Source: an uncultured Clostridia bacterium (GTDB lineage: Bacteria; Bacillota; Clostridia; Oscillospirales; Acutalibacteraceae). Taken from it: a stretch of DNA of 24,683 nucleotides. Below, piece by piece: positions 24,186-24,683 of the stretch. The notes beneath the pieces were generated by a model that was given only the letters and a program-made list of their open reading frames with translations, searched no databases and was not told the origin of the DNA. Each line of letters begins with the position of its first letter. Position 1 is the stretch's first letter. Position numbers and translations under genes: made by a program. The DNA lies in NCBI GenBank assembly GCA_937880805.1, contig CALGRR010000021.1, forward strand, positions 1 through 24,683, given 5' to 3'.

Positions 24186-24616
24186 AAGTTGCAACCGCTT
24201 TCCACAAACTCAATCAAAAGCCTCAGATTCTCTTCCGAAAAGCAAACTGTTCCGAGGTCACCCTCAATTATGGGCTTTTGGTTGCTTCGGTTCTCCTCAA
24301 ACCACGCACCTCTGATTGATGTTCCCCAGTTAATCCATTCAAAGCGGCTAAGAAGATTACAAACAATAATAAACTGTCTGTATTTTTCATCACTTTCCTT
24401 AATAAACTCAAAGGTTTTTCTTTCAAGAATAGCCTTGCAAACCTCAAAAATCTTCTTAACAAAAATCTCGTCAAGTTCATTATCATATGTTGTGAGATTA
24501 AAAACATAATTTGAGCACCAAACATATTTATTATCATAATTTGTGCCGTCAACGTGTTCCCAAAATTCATCCTCAAAAATCTGCAAAACCAATTCTCTGT
24601 TTTCTTCTGCGTTCAC
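24182..24616 (-). CDS. Hypothetical protein (144 aa)
   Basis: A 144-residue protein with GTG start at 24616, five bases after AAAGGAGAGG, and overlapping the previous gene's TGA (GTGA). It is acidic and rich in aromatics (NYDNKYVWCSNYVFNLTTYD, FEWINWGTSIRGAWFEE), with helices such as DEIFVKKIFEVCKAILERKT. It may be a soluble globular protein of the early or middle region. I do not recognise a family. Its stop codon lies in repeat copy D, so the end may have been altered by the repeat. Confidence 0.7.
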   Translation of the reverse strand: MNAEENRELVLQIFEDEFWEHVDGTNYDNKYVWCSNYVFNLTTYDNELDEIFVKKIFEVCKAILERKTFEFIKESDEKYRQFIIVCNLLSRFEWINWGTSIRGAWFEENRSNQKPIIEGDLGTVCFSEENLRLLIEFVESGCNL

Positions 24617-24683
24617 TGTTTCCTCTCCTTTTCTTTTTTATAGTTCTCAAGCCGAAGCTTTGAAAATTTGAGCAAATCTTCCG
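24613..24683 (-). CDS. C-terminal fragment of an upstream gene (partial)
   Basis: The frame from the right edge reads EDLLKFSKLRLENYKKEKER and two more residues, then TGA (24615-24613). The stop overlaps the GTG start of the next gene by four bases, as at other junctions in this cluster, which supports it being real. Highly charged and helical; the rest lies outside the window. Confidence 0.5.
   Translation of the reverse strand, partial: EDLLKFSKLRLENYKKEKERKQ

Noticed and set aside
23952..24194. 80-codon minus-strand ORF
   Set aside because: It is the translation of repeat copy D; the sequence is hairpin modules with no RBS logic or protein-like pattern.
1..24683. CRISPR arrays, tRNA and rRNA genes
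   Set aside because: No spaced direct-repeat array, no cloverleaf-like sequence and no rRNA-like sequence was seen on either strand.

Overview
The window is the structural (late) region of a short-tailed (podovirus-type) phage or prophage of a low-to-moderate GC Gram-positive bacterium, most likely a gut Clostridia host (Oscillospirales/Lachnospirales-like). Nearly every gene reads on the minus strand, so genes run from high to low coordinates. The host guess rests on strong GGAGG ribosome-binding sites, A/T-rich codon use with TTG and GTG starts, an L27-type FKINLQLFA motif on capsid proteins, and dispersed chromosomal-type intergenic repeats. No tape measure, tail-tube or sheath gene lies between the terminase and the fibre, which is why I call it a podovirus.

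Layout in transcription order. Right end (24683-22182): a gene tail, three small genes of unknown function (two overlapping by ATGA), and a HUH-type replication initiator. This part is broken up by palindromic intergenic repeats. Control segment (22031-21371): an ArpU/RinA-like late regulator, then about 220 bases holding a minus-strand promoter, a minus-strand intrinsic terminator and a 20-codon plus-strand ORF with a perfect RBS. DNA packaging and head (21370-14306): small terminase, large terminase, portal, a Prp-like cysteine protease, scaffold, an N4-gp56-like major capsid protein and a Pro/Thr/Ala-rich head protein, followed by a perfect 11-bp terminator hairpin and a repeat. Tail and ejection (14135-1): head-tail connector, 942-aa-class nozzle protein, a coiled-coil protein, a protein with exact 18-residue helical repeats, a 2788-aa polyvalent ejection protein with a zincin motif, and a BppU-like fibre that starts at TTG and runs off the left edge.

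How the genes fit together: TerS/TerL fill a procapsid built from portal, scaffold and capsid protein. The phage-encoded Prp-like protease probably trims both scaffold and capsid protein at an identical FKINLQLF/A site at residue 14/15. The connector and nozzle close the head, and the 18-residue-repeat protein and the giant protein are probably internal proteins ejected with the DNA. The fibre recognises the host.

The observations most worth following are: (1) the phage-encoded Prp with its two matched substrate motifs; (2) the promoter/terminator/antisense arrangement before terS, which is either a type I toxin-antitoxin-like locus or a lambda-like late leader; (3) the giant ejection protein; (4) the exact 18-residue repeats; (5) a HUH Rep flanked by direct copies of a palindromic repeat inside a terminase-packaging phage.
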